This document shows, piece after piece, positions 4,929 through 5,763 of a stretch of 5,763 nucleotides of DNA; within the stretch, counting starts at the first letter, position 1; every line of letters begins with the position of its first letter. This DNA comes from Rickettsiales bacterium (lineage in GTDB: Bacteria; Pseudomonadota; Alphaproteobacteria; Rickettsiales; JANQQO01). The notes beneath the pieces were generated by a model. The model had not been told where the DNA came from, did no database searches, and saw nothing but the letters and a program-made list of their open reading frames with translations. The stretch covers positions 1 to 5,763 of the forward strand of contig JANQQO010000183.1 of NCBI GenBank assembly GCA_028289305.1, read 5' to 3'. The position numbers and the translations under genes were made by a program.

Positions 4929-5763
4929 CTATTCCTTGCCCCAGCGTTTATGCACCCAGAACCATTGCTCCGGGTGTTCGCGGATCCACACCTCAAAGCG
5001 CTGGTGAATCTCCTCTAAAAGCACCTCCCGCGTTTTGCCCTCCGTCTGTAAAGGCGCCTCCACCGTCACGGTGAAATGCCCATCCGCCCCGCGCACCACC
5101 CGCGCTGGCAGCAATGGACAGCCATATTTCAGCGCCAAATCGGCCATCGCCGGCGCGGTCATCGCCGGCCGCCCAAAAAACGGCACCGCCACCCCATCAT
5201 TCATCTTCTGATCCACCAGCATCCCAATATGCCCGCCTTCTTTCAGGCGCTTGATGATCTGCTTCGCGCTCTCCGGCCCCTTCGCATACATCCCCGCATG
5301 GCTATGCCCGCGTGAATGGCGAATCAGCCGGTCGATATACGGGTTATTCGGCGGACGATAGACCAGCGTCAGCGGCACGTCAATCTCCGCCGCGCTGCGC
5401 GGCATAATCTCCCAATTGGCAAAATGGCCTGACACCACAATCCCGCCCTTGCCCGCTTCACGCATCGCCTCCATATGGTCCCTACCATCAAACGTCACCT
5501 GCGCGTCAAAGCGGCTACCACGCAGCCGCGGCACATGCGGAAATTCCCCGAGCACGCGGCCCAGCTGCGTCCACATATCCCGCACAATCTGCTGCCGCGC
5601 TTCGTCTGAAAGTTCCGGCAACGCCCGCGCTAGATTACGCTCCGCCACGCGTGAAACCGGCAATAGCGGCCCGATATGCCGCCCCAGCCAGCCGCCTATA
5701 TTGGATGCAAAACGCATCCCCATCGCGCGGAACACATAAAAGGCGCAATAAGCCGCTGCCGCC
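4929..5763 (-). CDS. Lipid A biosynthesis acyltransferase (LpxL/HtrB family), N-terminus outside window
   Basis: Inner-membrane enzymes of this family transfer a fatty acyl chain from acyl-ACP onto a lipid A precursor. The frame stays open to the window edge; the in-frame GTG at 5733-5735 is not a convincing start, because the upstream codons (reading AAAYCAFYV) look like the hydrophobic N-terminal anchor of the family. Numbered from that GTG: GGWLGRHIGPLLPVSRVAERNLARALPEL (14-42) is the typical N-terminal region. VVSGHFANWEI (100-110) carries the catalytic HX4E pair His104 and Glu109, and YRPPNNPYIDRLI (126-138) lies in the acceptor-site region. LVDQKMNDGVAVPFFGRPAMTAPA (173-196) and GCPLLPARVVR (205-215) complete the core, and the protein ends WFWVHKRWGKE. 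About 270 of the usual 290-310 residues are visible. It could equally be annotated as a lysophospholipid acyltransferase-superfamily protein. It is convergent with the RTX gene. Confidence 0.88.
   Translation of the reverse strand, partial: AAAAYCAFYVFRAMGMRFASNIGGWLGRHIGPLLPVSRVAERNLARALPELSDEARQQIVRDMWTQLGRVLGEFPHVPRLRGSRFDAQVTFDGRDHMEAMREAGKGGIVVSGHFANWEIMPRSAAEIDVPLTLVYRPPNNPYIDRLIRHSRGHSHAGMYAKGPESAKQIIKRLKEGGHIGMLVDQKMNDGVAVPFFGRPAMTAPAMADLALKYGCPLLPARVVRGADGHFTVTVEAPLQTEGKTREVLLEEIHQRFEVWIREHPEQWFWVHKRWGKE

Overview
The window looks like chromosomal DNA from an alphaproteobacterium. The basis is gene content and protein style: an LpxL/HtrB-type lipid A acyltransferase, a periplasmic SH3-like protein beside a D-2-hydroxyacid dehydrogenase, a GTCAT-type intergenic palindrome, and a candidate CtrA box (TTAA-N7-TTAA). 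I cannot name the genus. It holds six protein genes, two of them cut by the window edges. I see no tRNA, rRNA, CRISPR array or insertion sequence.

Layout. Positions 1-770 (+) encode the C-terminal part of a nitronate monooxygenase-family flavoprotein with a four-cysteine tail. It runs head-on into a minus-strand pair after only 6 bp. That pair is a D-2-hydroxyacid dehydrogenase (1368-2360) followed 18 bp later by a small two-helix membrane protein (777-1349), probably one transcript. Diverging from the dehydrogenase is a secreted SH3-domain protein (2462-2932). The 101 bp between them can hold two back-to-back sigma70-like promoters, and the one for the SH3 gene would give a leaderless mRNA.

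A 390-bp non-coding stretch follows (2933-3322). Its first third carries a REP-like palindrome. Its last third is very AT-rich and carries a perfect CtrA-type box, a near-match, a promoter candidate and a perfect 9-bp inverted repeat around the -10. It leads into a 484-residue RTX calcium-binding protein (3323-4777), which ends at one or two intrinsic terminators. A lipid A acyltransferase fragment (4929 to the window end) converges from the minus strand.

Interpretation. The dehydrogenase, acyltransferase and monooxygenase look like housekeeping or core metabolism. The RTX gene is the accessory element. It has lower GC than its neighbours, its own regulated-looking promoter and terminator, no adjacent type I secretion genes, and an unusual architecture: GGxGxDxU nonapeptides arranged in modules of about 48 residues whose inserts vary while the module length stays nearly constant. 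If the CtrA-type sites are real, secretion of this protein may be tied to the cell cycle or to a surface/motility programme. That is an inference from motifs only.
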